From NCBI GenBank assembly GCA_015501595.1, contig JADNRX010000054.1, forward strand, positions 62,001-126,000: 64,000 bases of DNA. The letters are read 5' to 3'. Position numbers and translations under genes: made by a program. The notes under the pieces were generated by a model. It was not told where the DNA came from, made no database searches, and saw only the letters and a program-made list of their open reading frames with translations. This DNA is from Hymenopellis radicata. Lineage: Eukaryota; Basidiomycota; Agaricomycetes; Agaricales; Physalacriaceae. Positions 11,096 through 23,318 of the stretch are shown piece after piece (position 1 is the stretch's first letter; every line of letters begins with the position of its first letter).

Positions 11096-12234
11096 ATGCC
11101 GATATGCACGACATGCACCCGACGTGTGCCTTACCTGTATACGGTATATGAATCTGCTTACAACCTCAGGCTAGAGCAATGCGTACGCGTCGTCGTCTTG
11201 ACTGTATTTCACTGACTCATCTCATTTTGTAGCCCAGCTGCGGTGCTTTCGCAGATCCATATGTCGAGCATGACTCCCTATTGCTCCTCATTGACCTTAT
11301 ACTATTGAAACGAGGCGTGTATCGGCACCTCCTCTATAACAGGGGATCCGAACCCAGGCGAATAGGACAGCAAGACGATGTTAGCAGGAAACCCCCACGT
11401 TGGTCACTTATCGTACCCATTGGCGGCACATGGACGGCGTTGGATGCATGTGAGCTTGTCACTATGCTGACCATCTCAGTGACTGATTTCCCCCGATAAC
11501 TGTCAGTTATTCGTTGGTCCCATCTCAGTACGTCTATAACGATTATTCGAAATCAAGGTCAATGCGATCACCGGTTAAAGATCCCCAGCAAGCCCTTGCC
11601 GTCTCTCCGTGGTCGACGGGAACCATAGCCAATTTTTCTCGTACATTTATTGGCTGCTTTGCTGGTGCGTTTCTGATGTAACGAATCCACACCGAGTCAA
11701 ATGTTCTGGCCAGAGATGCTCGCCTTCCACGTCGGCGTCATCGCCGCCTGCTATGCTGTCCTCAAGTTCCTATGCGTAGTCAAGCATTCGGGAGATCGCA
11801 ACACCGACATCCGTAACGAGTTCAGATTGGCACTAATCCCACTCGCGCTCTTTTACTCCTCCGTCACCAAACTCTTTCTACTCTTCCTTCTTACGATATG
11901 GAAACCGTCCACATCAGTCATACCCGTCTCCTCAAGTACGCCCGCGTACATGATGCTTCTGGATGACGATAAGCTGGACAAGGAGTGGATCGTCCGTAAC
12001 GTACTTGGTGGCATGTCCGCAGGATTTGGACTACATGGTCAGTCTTTCCCTACTTGATATCCATGAAGCCATCGAACGAGTCACACAGTTGTCCTCGACT
12101 GCCATCCGGTGTTCACTATGATGATCATTACGTTCGGATGGCTGGCGAAGACGGTTGTGGCGGGTCTTATCAGCGCCTGGGTGGGAGGTACGAGTCTGTC
12201 CGGGGAACAATGGCTGGCGTACAGCATTCCATGA
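11096..12234 (+). CDS. ARV1: ARV1 sterol/lipid homeostasis protein, copy 2 (complete)
   Basis: Exon 1 (11096-11182) encodes MPICTTC...LEQC. Exon 2 starts at 11233 with PSCG, so together they give the CxxC...CxxC zinc ribbon of the Arv1 homology domain, followed by DPYVEHD and LLIDLILLKRGVYRHLLYNR. Exon 2 ends at 11449 and exon 3 begins at 11507. Later exons give the ETLAF-like segment (here EMLAFHVGVIAACY), LFYSSVTKLFLLFLLTIW, EWIVRNVLGGMSAGFGL, VVLDCHPVF and the C-terminal GEQWLAYSIP. The TGA is at 12232-12234. The size, near 230-240 residues, and four-helix layout match fungal Arv1. This is the only complete, unbroken copy in the window. Confidence 0.9.
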
Positions 12235-13236
12235 TATACAGGATTTCCTCGTGTGTCATTATATGGGCTTCAAGAATTGAAAGTTATTTTCATTACCTCT
12301 GCCGGTGTTTAATCCATGGATTTCCCTGTCCTGTTCTGTTCTTGCATCTGGATCGTTGTTTGCTGCATCTGTTTTGGCGCATTCGTCTCAACTCTCCATG
12401 CGCTCACGAAAATCATGCATCGTTATCCTTGCATCCTTCTAGATTCGCCTCATTGCGAGTGTCATCAGCCATCACTGTCCGTCTCAGTGGCCATTCAAGA
12501 TCAGTGACTAGACACGGAGAAAACGAACAGTCCAGGGATTCAATCATATACGATTGAAATCAAAGATGCCAGTATGTGAAGTGTGACCTGGTTGTCACTG
12601 GTCTACCGCTGACATACAACCCATCCACGAATCTTCGGCAGACTGGAATAGAGGACAGACTTTCACCCGTGAGTAGACAGATTTGTACTTGCAGCGAACG
12701 CTGAGCTCACAGTGAAAAAGTGCCGGTGAGCCTATCGGCCTCTGTTTCCCGCTCGCTTGTGTGATGTTATCACGATTCAGATATCATTATGCGTCCTTCC
12801 TCGAATCGAGGTTCTTACCCATCTACCTCCGACTACGACCGCTTCGCACTCCCACATTACTAGTAGCAGGATCTCTGCGTCGTTGCGATCCGCATGTCGA
12901 TCTGTCAATGTCGCGGTCTCGATCCTAGCAGACTGTCAAACAATCAGGGTTTAACGGGCCTATCTTTTTGTATGCTCTCATCAACAACTCACGATCTTAC
13001 GTTCAGGGTCTCCGGAAGCTCAAAGTCTACGCTCATTGACATATATCTCGGGCGTTGTTGATGTGAACTGTCAATGAAAGCTTCTCCGGGGTTTCTTTAT
13101 ACCAGCATCCGTCGACGATCAACGATGGCAGTTTCAATGACCACTCTGATCGTGCGGGGGGATTCTGTTCTGTCCCGACCGCTTTCTCCTCATCTTTTGG
13201 GATTCCGCTTCACGCCGCTCGACGCGGAGGGTGAAC
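12235..13236. other. Intergenic centre of the duplication
   Basis: About 80 bp after the ARV1 stop still match the 3' flank of copy 1. The rest shows only short ORFs. It includes the promoter side of the type I membrane protein gene; I see no clear motif. Confidence 0.4.
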
Positions 13237-14422
13237 ATGGCCAACACACACGTTCTTTTTTTCGGTCTTCTGTGCGTAGTCGCATACTGTGTTCCATCAT
13301 TGCTTGACCCGGGAGAGGAGTAGGCTGTGGCTAACGCCGTTGGATGCATGCGTAAAGATCGTCCTTCCGAAGAACGCCACGAAGAATGAAGCGGTTCAGG
13401 TCAACTTGATTTTCGAGGAGCACGACCCGAAGACGCCGTTCTTCCTCAAGAAATACAGGCTCGATGATAACACCTTTGCCAGCCCGGTTTTCGCTGTAAA
13501 CTCGTTCAACAAGAGTTCCTTTCAGAAGAATATTACATTTACCACGGCGCAGTAAGGCATCTGTAATCTACTGCTCTTGTTGAAGAGGCTGACGTCCTCC
13601 TAGACGCTACGTTGTCGCGGCTATCGTCGATCCCATGTAAGTGTTTCGTGAGTTCCCGTTGCTAAACCTCATTGATGAAAATATCTAGGGATACAAGTCT
13701 GACCGCTGCATTCAATATCAGCAACGAGATCCAGATTTTGGACTCGGAGTCTACCAGTCAATATGTTAAGATGTGTCCGAATGCCACCAGTGATATGGCT
13801 GTCAGTGACAAAGAGACCCGGTACGTTTTGCAGCAAGCCTATGCTGGTACTTAGATCGCTCACGCACTCATGAAGCCAGTCTTTATCTGGGGGCACCATC
13901 GCTGGCATCATCTTCGGTGTCTTGATCTTCGTCATCGTCATCGGTGTCCTGGTCTACTTGTACTATTCGAGGAGCAGGTTCTCCTTCCGTTCCCGAGACA
14001 TGCGGCATCATTACTCCTCCCGCGTCAGAGATTACCTGAGTGGACGAAGGCCCCGCACTAAGGCGCCCCCACCCATTTCGGCAGATCCCGAAGCATACCT
14101 CCCTCGTCTCAGCCCACCACGACCCGTATTTCGCGATGGCATCACAGTCAGCGCCAGTCAGAAGTCCAGCCAGGCGGCTTCGATAACTACGCTGAATGTA
14201 TCTCCAATCACAGAGCGCCAGTCCGAGATTCATCAGCGCCTGTATGAACTCCAGGACCGGCTGCTGAGGCTGCAGCGGAATGAGGAGCTCGGAGATATGT
14301 CCGCTCAGAAAGCGATAGAGATGACGGAAACGAAGATTGTTGCACTGAGATCTTTCGCTGACTCGCCATGGGCACTGCATATGACGGACGAGATACCGAC
14401 TAGGCTCAAACAATGCTTGTAA
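13237..14422 (+). CDS. Type I single-pass membrane glycoprotein, function unknown
   Basis: ATG 13237 opens a signal peptide (MANTHVLFFGLLCVVAYC). After a short intron comes an extracellular part with N-glycosylation sequons (NAT, NKS, NIT, NAT). Further introns lie near 13555-13602, 13637-13688 and 13822-13877. Next comes one membrane helix (GTIAGIIFGVLIFVIVIGVL) followed by a basic stop-transfer YYSRSR, then a cytoplasmic tail of about 140 residues. The tail has a Pro-rich part and a heptad-like stretch (QRLYELQDRLLRLQRNEEL) that may be coiled coil. TAA is at 14420-14422. Similar proteins are common in Agaricomycetes without known function. Its last ~34 codons recur at 10202-10310. Confidence 0.75.
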
Positions 14423-14477
14423 ACGTCGAGCGTGTTGAGTGTGTTGGTGGACAATGAGAGATGCATCTTCGAATAGT

Positions 14478-14528
14478 GATACAATTGGTATGCAATGAAT
14501 GATGATACAATTGGCATGCAATGAATGA
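14478..14528 (+). repeat. 26-bp tandem duplication
   Basis: Two nearly identical 26-bp units (GATACAATTGG-T/C-ATGCAATGAATGA) lie just downstream of the type I membrane protein gene. Confidence 0.85.
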
Positions 14529-14711
14529 GGACGACTGTTGAAGCCGGAGAGTGTTGTTACATGGTGCAACTGCAGCTGTTAGCCTAAAAGCAGTAGGTTC
14601 AGGCGATAGTCAGCATAAATCAACGCTCGCAACGTACTGCAAAGCACTGGCTTACATGAATAGTGCATCAAGCACCGTGATTGGGGTCCTGAGGACCGGG
14701 TGGGTTCTGGC

Positions 14712-15039
14712 CTAATCAAGTACGTTAAAGAGCATGCTACGCAAGTCAAATAAGCGGGATGTACACGAAGTGCCAGGTGACGGCTTGGGCACTGATGGCG
14801 GGCTGATACTGGGCGCCGACAATGGTATGTCGGGCTTCATGGGTGCGTGACCAGCCACCGCACAAGTGAAGCCTTTAGCAGTCATTAGACAACGGGCGAC
14901 GAGCTCGACGTGACCAGGACGTACTTCGAGTATTATATGCGCCTTCTGCCGCACTAGTGGCGAATAACATGCTAGCTTCTCCAGCAGCAACAGGAGGGAA
15001 GGTTGCCAAAGGCAGGTTGGTGTTGTCTAGCGATGACAT
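14712..15039 (-). CDS. Small protein, diverged partner of the gene at 9534-9976
   Basis: ATG 15039 starts MSSLDNTNLPLATFPP...NTR. A 52-nt intron (14873-14924, GTACGT...TAAAG) leads to a Pro/Ser-rich part and a stop at 14712-14714, giving a product near 90 residues. The start, the exon 1 length and the position of the first donor match the left-arm gene. Sequence identity in exon 1 is only about 40-50% by eye, while the flanking non-coding arm sequence (15115-16790) is far better conserved. The family is unknown. Confidence 0.45.
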
Positions 15040-15114
15040 GCACTCGAAGATGCGAGAGGATTAATGAGTAGATGTGAAAGTGCGTTGGTAGATGTGGTTG
15101 TGCTGGTCTGTCGA

Positions 15115-16013
15115 AAACGGTGAACAATAGCGCTACTTATACTGACAAACTCGCCTTTATTCACGCGCATCTGCGACTATGAACGCGTAATCCGAAGGTG
15201 GGGACAGTACAATGCAAGGAATGGAGAGAGTCATGCACGCTGTGCGTGATGGCGCGCGTCCTTCCGAAAACGATTGGAATGGACGAATCCTCGACATCTC
15301 GACAACATGGCACCAATACACACTCTGGTTCAAGTTAGACTTGAATAATTATTTGGAAGTGCGACTTGTATGGAGGCATATGCGCTCATCAAAGTTCCAA
15401 GAGCTTGAGGGCCTGCAAGCGGCCTAAGGATTGGCGACATCTGAAGCCTTTGATGTAAGAACACGCATTTAAACGACAAGTTGAAGAACGCGCCGTGTAC
15501 CGGACCTTCAAGCCTGTTGATCGCGCTTGTACACTTAACCCATCCGTTGTCGATCAATAAGTCTTTACATCTTGTGCACGACAGCACGGCGACTGGATAG
15601 AAAAATGGAGGTTAGAGTATTCATAGGGAGGCATCAAATCGGGAGGACTAACGGAAGAGGGGCAAGCCCAGTCATTCCGGTGCTTGTGCGTATCCACTTT
15701 CGAAAAAAACGCGGTCCTTCAACCGAAAGGGGAGAGGAACCAGGGGACATATTCGCACTGCCAATAAGACGGCACTAGTCGACTATCTCCAGGGAGGTTT
15801 GGACAGGAAATTGGCGGAGTGTATGAGGGAGGAAGTGCAACATCAAATGCAGAAGAAGCTGACAGGGGGAGGCGGAGGGCAAGGACAATCGTAACCAAGG
15901 ATTCTCGGAGAGAAAATCCATCAGAACAGAGGAAATCGCGGCGTCTAGGTGAAACAGTTCGCAAGTGAGAGGAGCGGAGGTTGTTCTCAGGCTTGTCATG
16001 CGAAAGTAGAAGG
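15115..16013 (-). repeat. Right-arm block matching 8730-9500, no gene recognised
   Basis: The stretch is conserved in inverted orientation with the left arm. Only short ORFs are present, and frames differ between the copies. Confidence 0.5.
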
Positions 16014-16373
16014 TTAGTACCCAATGTTTGGTACGATGGAACAGGCACTTACGACGACACATGCGCAGGCCCCAGACGCGGGTCTCAAGGAGGGATCCGC
16101 CGAGAGTAACGTTTGGGATACGAAACGGCGCTGATATTGAGCTCTCCCAGGTAGGGCGACCGCGGGGAAGAAAACGCAGCGGTAAAATTTGTGGTCTTTT
16201 TTCTCCTCTCCTTCACCCAGGTATACAGTCAGCACTGGCATGAGAAATACACGTAACGTCTCACTGGACAGACCCGCCAGCACGGCGTGCACTGCACTAC
16301 ACCATTCGTCGTGGAGGAAAGAGATCAACGTGTTTCTTGATCGGCTCCAATAGGCACCGGCTGAGTCCGGCAT
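16014..16373 (-). CDS. Hypothetical conserved ORF of the arms (right copy)
   Basis: Partner of 8266-8733 with the same start MPDSAGAYWSRSRNTLIS. It shifts frame relative to the left copy after about 75 codons and ends earlier. No domain is recognised. Confidence 0.22.
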   Translation of the reverse strand: MPDSAGAYWSRSRNTLISFLHDEWCSAVHAVLAGLSSETLRVFLMPVLTVYLGEGEEKKDHKFYRCVFFPAVALPGRAQYQRRFVSQTLLSADPSLRPASGACACVVVSACSIVPNIGY

Positions 16374-16410
16374 TCAAGTCGCGTTCCCCATACGCGGAGC
16401 AGCCCTTACG

Positions 16411-16755
16411 ATGACGGGTGGACCCACAAACGAAATTGGTCACCATGGCGACGTGTATCGTCGTCTTAGGATCGCTCAATCCACAAAATCCGTTGGTGGA
16501 GGTACATCCGCTCTTCCGCTTAATGAACAGAGAAGCCGCCGCCTACAAATAGACCTCTTTGCCTATCCTCATGAGTCTACATCCATGCATAATCGACTCT
16601 TTAAAGAACCTTACGCGTTGCCCACGTTATCGTTTCCTCGTACGGTGCGATCTAAGTGTCTTCATTCTGTTTTCGTTCTTCGACAAGTCTTCATTCTGGC
16701 TGTTCTTCATTTTCTCGCAGCCTTCCTACTTTTCGAACAGAAGTTACAGCCTTGA
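16411..16755 (+). CDS. Hypothetical conserved ORF of the arms (right copy)
   Basis: The 114-codon ORF shares the TNEIGHHGDVYRRLRIAQ start with 7980-8249. Its C-terminal 35 residues contain a hydrophobic run (VFILAVLHFLAAFLLF) that could be a membrane helix. The left copy lost this part through an indel. The family is not recognised. Confidence 0.28.
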   Translation: MTGGPTNEIGHHGDVYRRLRIAQSTKSVGGGTSALPLNEQRSRRLQIDLFAYPHESTSMHNRLFKEPYALPTLSFPRTVRSKCLHSVFVLRQVFILAVLHFLAAFLLFEQKLQP

Positions 16756-16808
16756 ACGCCATCGCCTCCTACTACCAACGAACCCCCGGTTTCCCATATG
16801 GAAGCCTC

Positions 16809-17400
16809 AAGGGACGTCCGCGTCGTGGCCTCCGCCGATAGGCAGTGTACCCACAAAGATAGACAGCCCCATGGCGACAGCGTCTTCCTAGGATCTCGTA
16901 CATAATGGTCTAAATTAATGGATCCCATATCTCTAGGAATGTAAGATGTAACACCCCAGCATGGTATCACAAGGCAGGATCCCCTTCCCTCTCCCCTCCA
17001 TCACAGTGGACACGATACATAGCTCCCGTTGAATACGCGCAAGCCGTGGCGACAACCGTCCGCCTCTCTCTCTCGCACGCCTTCCAAGATCGACGCGATC
17101 AATACCACCCGCCCCATGCCCCCAATCCCCCTGCTCAACATGGACATGGACATCACCCGTCGATCCATCACGATCGCCGCACTCCCCACATTGGCCTGGA
17201 ACTGATGCGCCTTCGTATCAGACCCTCCCCGGTGTTTGCACCCACACATCGCCCGCCTAAAATTCTAAACGCTTATTTAGTAGCCGCCGACGCTGCGCCT
17301 ACCGATAAAGGTGAATTAAAGGTTGCTTATCCATGTTGTTGCTCGTTACAATAACATTCCAAGCCTAGCATTTCCAAAACATCGTGAAGGACATAAGCGA
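16809..17400 (-). repeat. 0.6-kb repeated element, copy 3 of 3
   Basis: Inverted copy of the element at 7178-7830, at the mirrored position in the right arm. It carries small deletions, for example in the GT-rich middle, relative to the left copies. Confidence 0.7.
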
Positions 17401-18534
17401 ATGCATATGCAGGTCGACACCTACACCCCTCCCCTCCCCACAACAAATTTCCATCAGTAGGGCCGTGCGCCACAATGACCGGAGCAATCACGCTGATAAC
17501 GCCAATCCGGCTTCAAGAAGACTGTCTCCGAAGAATACTGACGTTGCATCACAGTAAACGAAATATGGTCCGCGGCATCGCGACTCCTTTTATTCGGCGC
17601 GCCACATCGAGGAATGCCGAGACTCGTACGTTGGCGAAACTATATTAAGACCGCGAGAGTACTCAAATGACTAGAGAGATAGTATGCTTACCAAACTCCA
17701 CCAGAATGTTGCACTGATCACATTGAGGCGGCGTGCCCTATCAATGTCAATGATGCCTGCGTAAGCGTGTACAAGTGGACGTTATATGCCAGGGCCAGAA
17801 GACGACCCATCGCATTGTGCTGAAGCACTGGCATAGTTGATCAATATGAGGACGCCGCGTTCTTGGCCGAGTTCAACTTCTCCAGTGAATGTGGTAGGTT
17901 GTTGCTCTCCTACCGTTTAGATTAAAGGTATACGTGAACATCGATACAGTGCGATGAACACCTGCCCAAGCAGAAAATCTAACCCAGGATATGAAAAGCC
18001 AAGAATCAATGACATTTGAATATATGAAATACGTGCGAAAGAAGGCCATTCATTACTACTCGGTCGCGAATGAATAAACGTATAGGGCCCAGGATGGGAG
18101 AGGAACAGAGGTAAGGACGTCGGCTAGGTAAACGTACAAAGTTCCAGAAGGGTTCATTTCAACGTGCGAGGAGGACGACCGTATGCTCACGTTGGCACAG
18201 TGGCATTTTGCAGTGGACATCTGATGGAACGAAATAACTCGTTTTCCTTTGCGTGATGAGGGCGGTCCGGGATATTGCGCGATAGGCGGGGGATCTGAGC
18301 CAGAGCGGTCGGCATGTTACCCAAGTTTGTACGAACGGATCGGTGAGTAGTCTGTCGGAGCAATTAGTTTAGCGCTCAAAATCAAAGGACATTCGCACCC
18401 TCCAGTGTCCAATGTTGGGTGCTAGACCGCGAAGTCCGGCGTTCATTCCGCAGTGCTGCCGTCGTTAGAGGACGGACGTAGGGCGTAGAAGCTGGAGCCC
18501 ATGGCCTGATGGCCTGAGCTAATATCCAACTGCA
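17401..18534. other. Right-arm sequence without a convincing gene
   Basis: Inverted match of 6012-7177, except that 17715-17820 matches 6621-6740 in direct orientation. ORFs are short and unrelated to known families. Confidence 0.5.
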
Positions 18535-19139
18535 TCAATTCATCGTAGAATTGTGATTCGTCTGAGTAGCGAGACGCGCGTTAAGGAAGGAGGAGAGGGA
18601 CGGGAATCGGCTTGAGAGGATACGAAGGAGTAAAGGGACAATGAGGGCAATAGCGAAGAGGCCATACGCTGGTGACGGAATAAGTTTACATTTGCCAGAT
18701 AATCTCGGCCCCAGATACGACGAAAACATACCTGTTCATTAACGCCAGGGTGCATCGTCCCGCCATCGTCGTCCTTGGGCCTCAGACAAGCGTTGCACAG
18801 TGCGCCCTCAGGCCGTGTTCCAGCGTCCCAAAAGGCATCGCCAAAAGCGGTCACCGTTCTGGGCTCACGGATGCGTAGTCCGTATATGACTTTCCAGGCC
18901 TGTGCATCCGGCGCTGCTAGGCATCGGATCATCGTAGGAGGCGACCGCATAGGCTGGCAATGCAGCCCTCGGTCGCACCGAAAAAGCCATAAGGCGACAA
19001 GAACACGCATCTGCTCGCGTCGTTGTCCATAGGGTTGTCCTCCGCGCTTCAGAAAGTCAGGGTTGTCGATGCGCCGCTGTGCGCGTCGGTGGTAGGAGGA
19101 CAAATGGATGACGTCATCCGACCCATTCACGTCTCTCAT
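18535..19139 (-). pseudogene. Conserved ORF of the arms with C-terminal membrane helix (right copy)
   Basis: This is a 199-codon open frame containing GDAFWDAG and NACLRPKDDDGGTMHPGVNEQ. A GTATGT donor and an acceptor about 60 nt later lead to the helix AYGLFAIALIVPLLLRILS and a short tail ending near 18535. The left copy at 5340-6011 has matching pieces but disagreeing frames upstream. The family is not recognised; it may be a membrane-anchored protein relic. Confidence 0.35.
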
Positions 19140-19309
19140 GCTCTGCCGCCTTCCATCATGTTGAAATGCAGCGCCTGATGATGCCGTTATTTCCTCGCAG
19201 GATAAGCTACTTTGAGGAACCGTTGAATTCTGAGAGAGCAGGTATCTACATTGCCTGTAAAGAACCTACATCTCGAGCTCTGTCGGAAAGGAATAATTCC
19301 AGGCGAGAA

Positions 19310-20474
19310 AATGAAGCCCGCCGAAAATTGTGCCTGCGAACGCCCAGATACACGCTTCGGTATGCCCACTGCGCAACATTCTGAAAATCCTCTCCATCCT
19401 AGGACTCATGCTTAGAGCAGGCTCCACACGTGGGTAAGCTCTTGAGAACATATCTCCGGGTTTAGGCGCCCTCAGCCTTTGCGGCAGCCTGTGCGGACGA
19501 ACTGCACTACGTTTAGCCTACAAAGTTGTGGTCTAACGGGAAGATACATACATGCCAAATTCGGAAGCGCAAGCCTCGCGTCCATTGCCTGACGGTTCAA
19601 TGACCTCGTAGGGGAGAGACCGATGGGCCTCTCCACCTCTAGCGGTTTGTACCACCAGAGGAGCGAAGTAGTGCAGCTCAATACAGCGATGGCCACTGTG
19701 AGCACCTCAAGGTGAGCTGTCTTCGAGTCCTTAGTCCCCTGGCGATAGCGGGCACCGAACTGGATGATAAACCAGAGAATCTGAACGGTAAGAATGAGCT
19801 TCTTGAAGCCATCTGACTTGCTCTTATCCTCTATATCATCCTTTGCAACCGTCGCCAATCGAATGAAGTCTCTTGGATCGACGGGTAGGGAGCACGGCCG
19901 TCCGTCTGATTCGACAAATCCATTCATGCCGAAAAAAAACACGTGAACCATGGACAGCTTATGATGAGGGCGGCTTCCTACATCCCGTCGAATTAATAAT
20001 CATTGCGTAGTAAATGAGCTAACACGTACACAGGACTAAATGCATTGCCGTCAAGCACTCATCAAGAGCTCTGGAGAACACAACCTCTGGGGCGATGATC
20101 GTCAAACACAACCACTTTACACGGTAGAACCAATAATCGGAGTACGGCACTATGCCAAGGAATTTCTTTTTCTTCCTTCTGTTGGCGGTGGGAACGTTTG
20201 GATAGTAGGCGGACCAGCTGCACGCGAATAGAGTGGCAAGACAACCCGAAATGATGTTATAGAGCGATCGCCTGGCGCAGTCATTCTGGACAGCGATGCT
20301 GGGGATTTTCCTGGCAGTATCCTCAGGAGAGGGAAGCACAGGCGCCGCAAAGCTGGTGACGGAGATGTCCGATACTAGGAGGAATATGCGGAGCATTGAT
20401 GAAGCGAGTCTGAGAGACGGGATGTCCTTCCTACTTCCCTCCTTATGATACCCCATATTGACACCGAAGATCAA
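19310..20474 (-). pseudogene. Agaricomycete multi-pass membrane protein, right-arm copy, C-terminally truncated
   Basis: The N-terminal part (20019-20474) is open and has a signal-like segment, SLYNIISGCLATLFACSW and YPNVPTANRR. It lacks the 11-bp duplication that breaks the left copy. After an intron near 19970-20030, the exon 19472-19951 gives VFFFGMNGFVESDGRP, the signature DKSKSD, LWFIIQFGARY and the LEVERPI end of a helix pair. A last piece, IFGGLHFLAWNYSFPTELEM, ends near 19265. About 240 bp coding for the final two helices in the left copy are missing. The function of the family is unknown. Confidence 0.65.
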
Positions 20475-21863
20475 CCGGAAGAATGCTGCGAAAACGAAGA
20501 AGCCGTATAGTTTATTCAGTCATCGCCCTACATTGATGAACACACGACGAGATTAGCGCCAGGTCGGATTTCAGTGCAGCAGCTGCTAAATGCAACAGCT
20601 TTTCCACCATCCCATCTTACGACAGTGTCAGCCAGCATCAGGTCGTTGCAGCTAAACTCAGAGCACCTTTAAACACCTCAAGCTCGACATCCAGGCACCG
20701 CTTTGGGGTGAGTGGGGATTCGACGAAGCCGTAGTGACCGGAAGGGCACCCTCAGTCGATGCGGAACCTCAGACAGATGAGTGTAAAGACCATAGTTGAG
20801 AACAGCTGTTCCCAGAATAGACAGAACACGAACGTACTCGGAACACCAGTGATACGCGCCGCATCGTGGTAGGTTTCGTAGAATGGCGATGCCCGACGTG
20901 AAATTTGGTGAACAGCCACTTCGTGGTAGACGTAGACTATGGAAAGACACGAAGAGGTGCTCGCACCCGTAAACATAGTTTTGCAAAGTGGGACGACAAG
21001 AGTTTTTGAGTTTTTGGCCGTGGGAGTCTTTTCACGTGACTCCGAGAAAGGCAGGTGTGACTCTGAGGCTGGTGGCTTTGTTCTCTTACCACCACTCTCA
21101 CCAACACGTCCCACTCACTGATTGTACCTACGTATATCGTGAATGGCCCCCTTCACTCTGCTTACGATATATGGCCATGTGGGCCTTCCTCCTTGTTTGG
21201 TGTCGGTACGACGCCGCAACGCGTCTCATGCAATTCCGCATTAGCGACTTGACCCGCCCCCCAGGCAGGATGACACCCTCCAAAGTCAAACATTAATGAC
21301 CTGCTCTGGCCCTTGTGTAGTCCCTACATGGGTACTTTAGATTACTTAGAATCTAGATGGTACAGTGTACTTAGTACTATGGGATAGTCCTTGTTGAGAT
21401 TTCTGTTATATTATGTTTCATTGTGTATTTATTGCTTCAAATCAATTAGACTATGTTTCTATTTTGCGACGACGACGAGGACTTCGCAAATTGCAGCGTG
21501 GTAGGGCGCCCTTTGTGACGGCGTTACCTTCCTAAACGGGCTCAGGGGCAAAACTCCCACGGCCAAAAAGTAGTCAACTAAAATCGACAATACGAAGGAC
21601 GATACAGTCGAATCAGAGATGCTTCGACGGTGGTACGGACGTGGCGGTCGGGAAGATTGTTGCAGCACAACAGAGACAAATCATCCGCACTGCATTTCCA
21701 TCTGCCTCGCTCAAAGATAGTTTCAGTTACAACCTGTAGGCTTGTGCAATATTCCAGCTATCAAGTTTCAAAACACTCCGAGAGTGTCGTCTCTGACGGC
21801 CTGTGGGAGCCAGGCTTTGTTCGAGACATCTTCGAAGGCAGGATGATGTCGTTCTCCACCCCC
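20475..21863. other. Outer right arm without a recognised gene
   Basis: 20600-21000 mirrors 3146-3640 and 21640-21715 mirrors 2365-2430. Between them (about 21115-21640) the two arms are unrelated: the left arm has the 0.6-kb element, the right arm an AT-rich stretch. ORFs in 20678-21114 are open but unrecognised. Confidence 0.45.
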
Positions 21864-23318
21864 TTAATCATGTCGCCAGCACAGCCGAAAGAGACAGAGA
21901 GAAGCCAGCCCTGCCTTGTCCGACTCGTTGCGCCATCCTTTCTGGAACGTAGCTCCCGCTGTGATGCGCACGTTCGACCAGCGCAACGGGCGCAGTCCTT
22001 GCACTAGCCGCGTCGGGATCGTATAATTCTCCAATCCAGGTACGAAGCTGTTAGCGCTCGCACATGCGAACAACCTCAGGTGGACACAAGATTCCTCTGA
22101 ATATATCGCTAGCCGATCTTCAACGAGGACAGGAAATGGTTTCGCAGCGCGACGGTAGCAGGAAGCGATCTGTATATCATGGAATACTGTACGCCAGCCA
22201 TTGTTCCCCGAAAGACTTGTACCTCTCACCCAGGCGCTGATAAGACCCGCCACAACCGTTTTCACCAGCCATCCTAACACGATGATCATCATGGTAAACA
22301 CCGGATGACAGTCGAGGACAACTGTGACTCGTTCGATCGCTTCATGGATATCAAGTAGGGAAAGACTGACCACGTAGTCCAAATCCTGCCGACATGCCAC
22401 CAAGTACGTTACGGACGATCCACTCCTTGTCCAGCTTATCGTCATCCAGAAGCATCATGTACGCGGGCGTACTTGAGGAGACGGGTATGACTGATGTGGA
22501 CGGTTTCCATATCGTAAGAAGGAAGAGTAGAAAGAGTTTGGTGACGGAGGAGTAAAATAGCGCGAGTGGGATTAGTGCAAATCTGAACTCGTTACGGATG
22601 TCGGTGTTGCGATCTCCCGAATGCTTGACGACGGATAGGAACTTGAGGACAGCATAGCAGGCGGCGATGACGCCGACGTGGAAGGCGAGCGTCTCTGGCC
22701 AGAACATTTGACTCGGTGTGGACTTCGTTACATCAGAAACGCACCAGCAAAGCAGCCAATAAATGTACGAGAAAAATTGGCTATGGTTCCCGTCGACCAC
22801 GGAGAGACGGCAAGGGCTTGCTGGGGATCTTTAATGCGGTGATCGCATTGACCTTGATTTCGAATAATCGTTATAGACGTACTGAGATGGGACCAACGAA
22901 TAACTGGTGGCGGTTACCGATGGAAAATCAGTCAGTGGAATGACCAGCATAGTGACAAGCTCACATGCATCCAACGCCGTCAACGTGCCGCCAATGGGTA
23001 CGATAAGTGACCAACGTGGGGGTTTCCTGCTAACATCGTCTTGTTGTCCTATTCGCCTGGGTTCGGATCCCCTGTTATAGAGGAGGTGCCGATACACGCC
23101 TCGTTTCAATAGTATAAGGTCGATGAGGAGCAGCAGGGAGTCATGCTCGACATATGGATCTGCGAAAGCACCGCAGCTGGGCTACAAAAGGAGATGAGTC
23201 AGTGAAATATAGTCAAGACGACGACGCGTACACATTGCTCTAGCCTAAGGTTGTAAGCAGATTCATATACCGTATAGAGGTAAGGTACATGTCGCGTGCA
23301 TGTCGTGCATATCGGCAT
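21864..23318 (-). pseudogene. ARV1: ARV1, copy 3, with altered C-terminus
   Basis: ATG 23318 starts MPICTTC with exon 2 giving PSCGAFADPYVEHD, so the zinc ribbon is intact. ETLAFHVGVIAACY, LFYSSVTKLFLLFLLTIW, EWIVRNVLGGMSAGFGL and VVLDCHPVF follow as in the other copies. Near 22210 one base is missing compared with copies 1 and 2 (CCCCG-A versus CCCCGGAC). The C-terminal GEQWLAYSIP is therefore replaced by about 115 unrelated residues reading to 21864. It may still encode a working protein, since the membrane domain is untouched, or be a recent pseudogene or sequence error. Confidence 0.75.

Noticed and set aside
13883..14569. 228-codon minus-strand ORF
   Set aside because: Antisense shadow of the last exon of the type I membrane protein gene, which has a signal peptide, helix and consistent splice sites.
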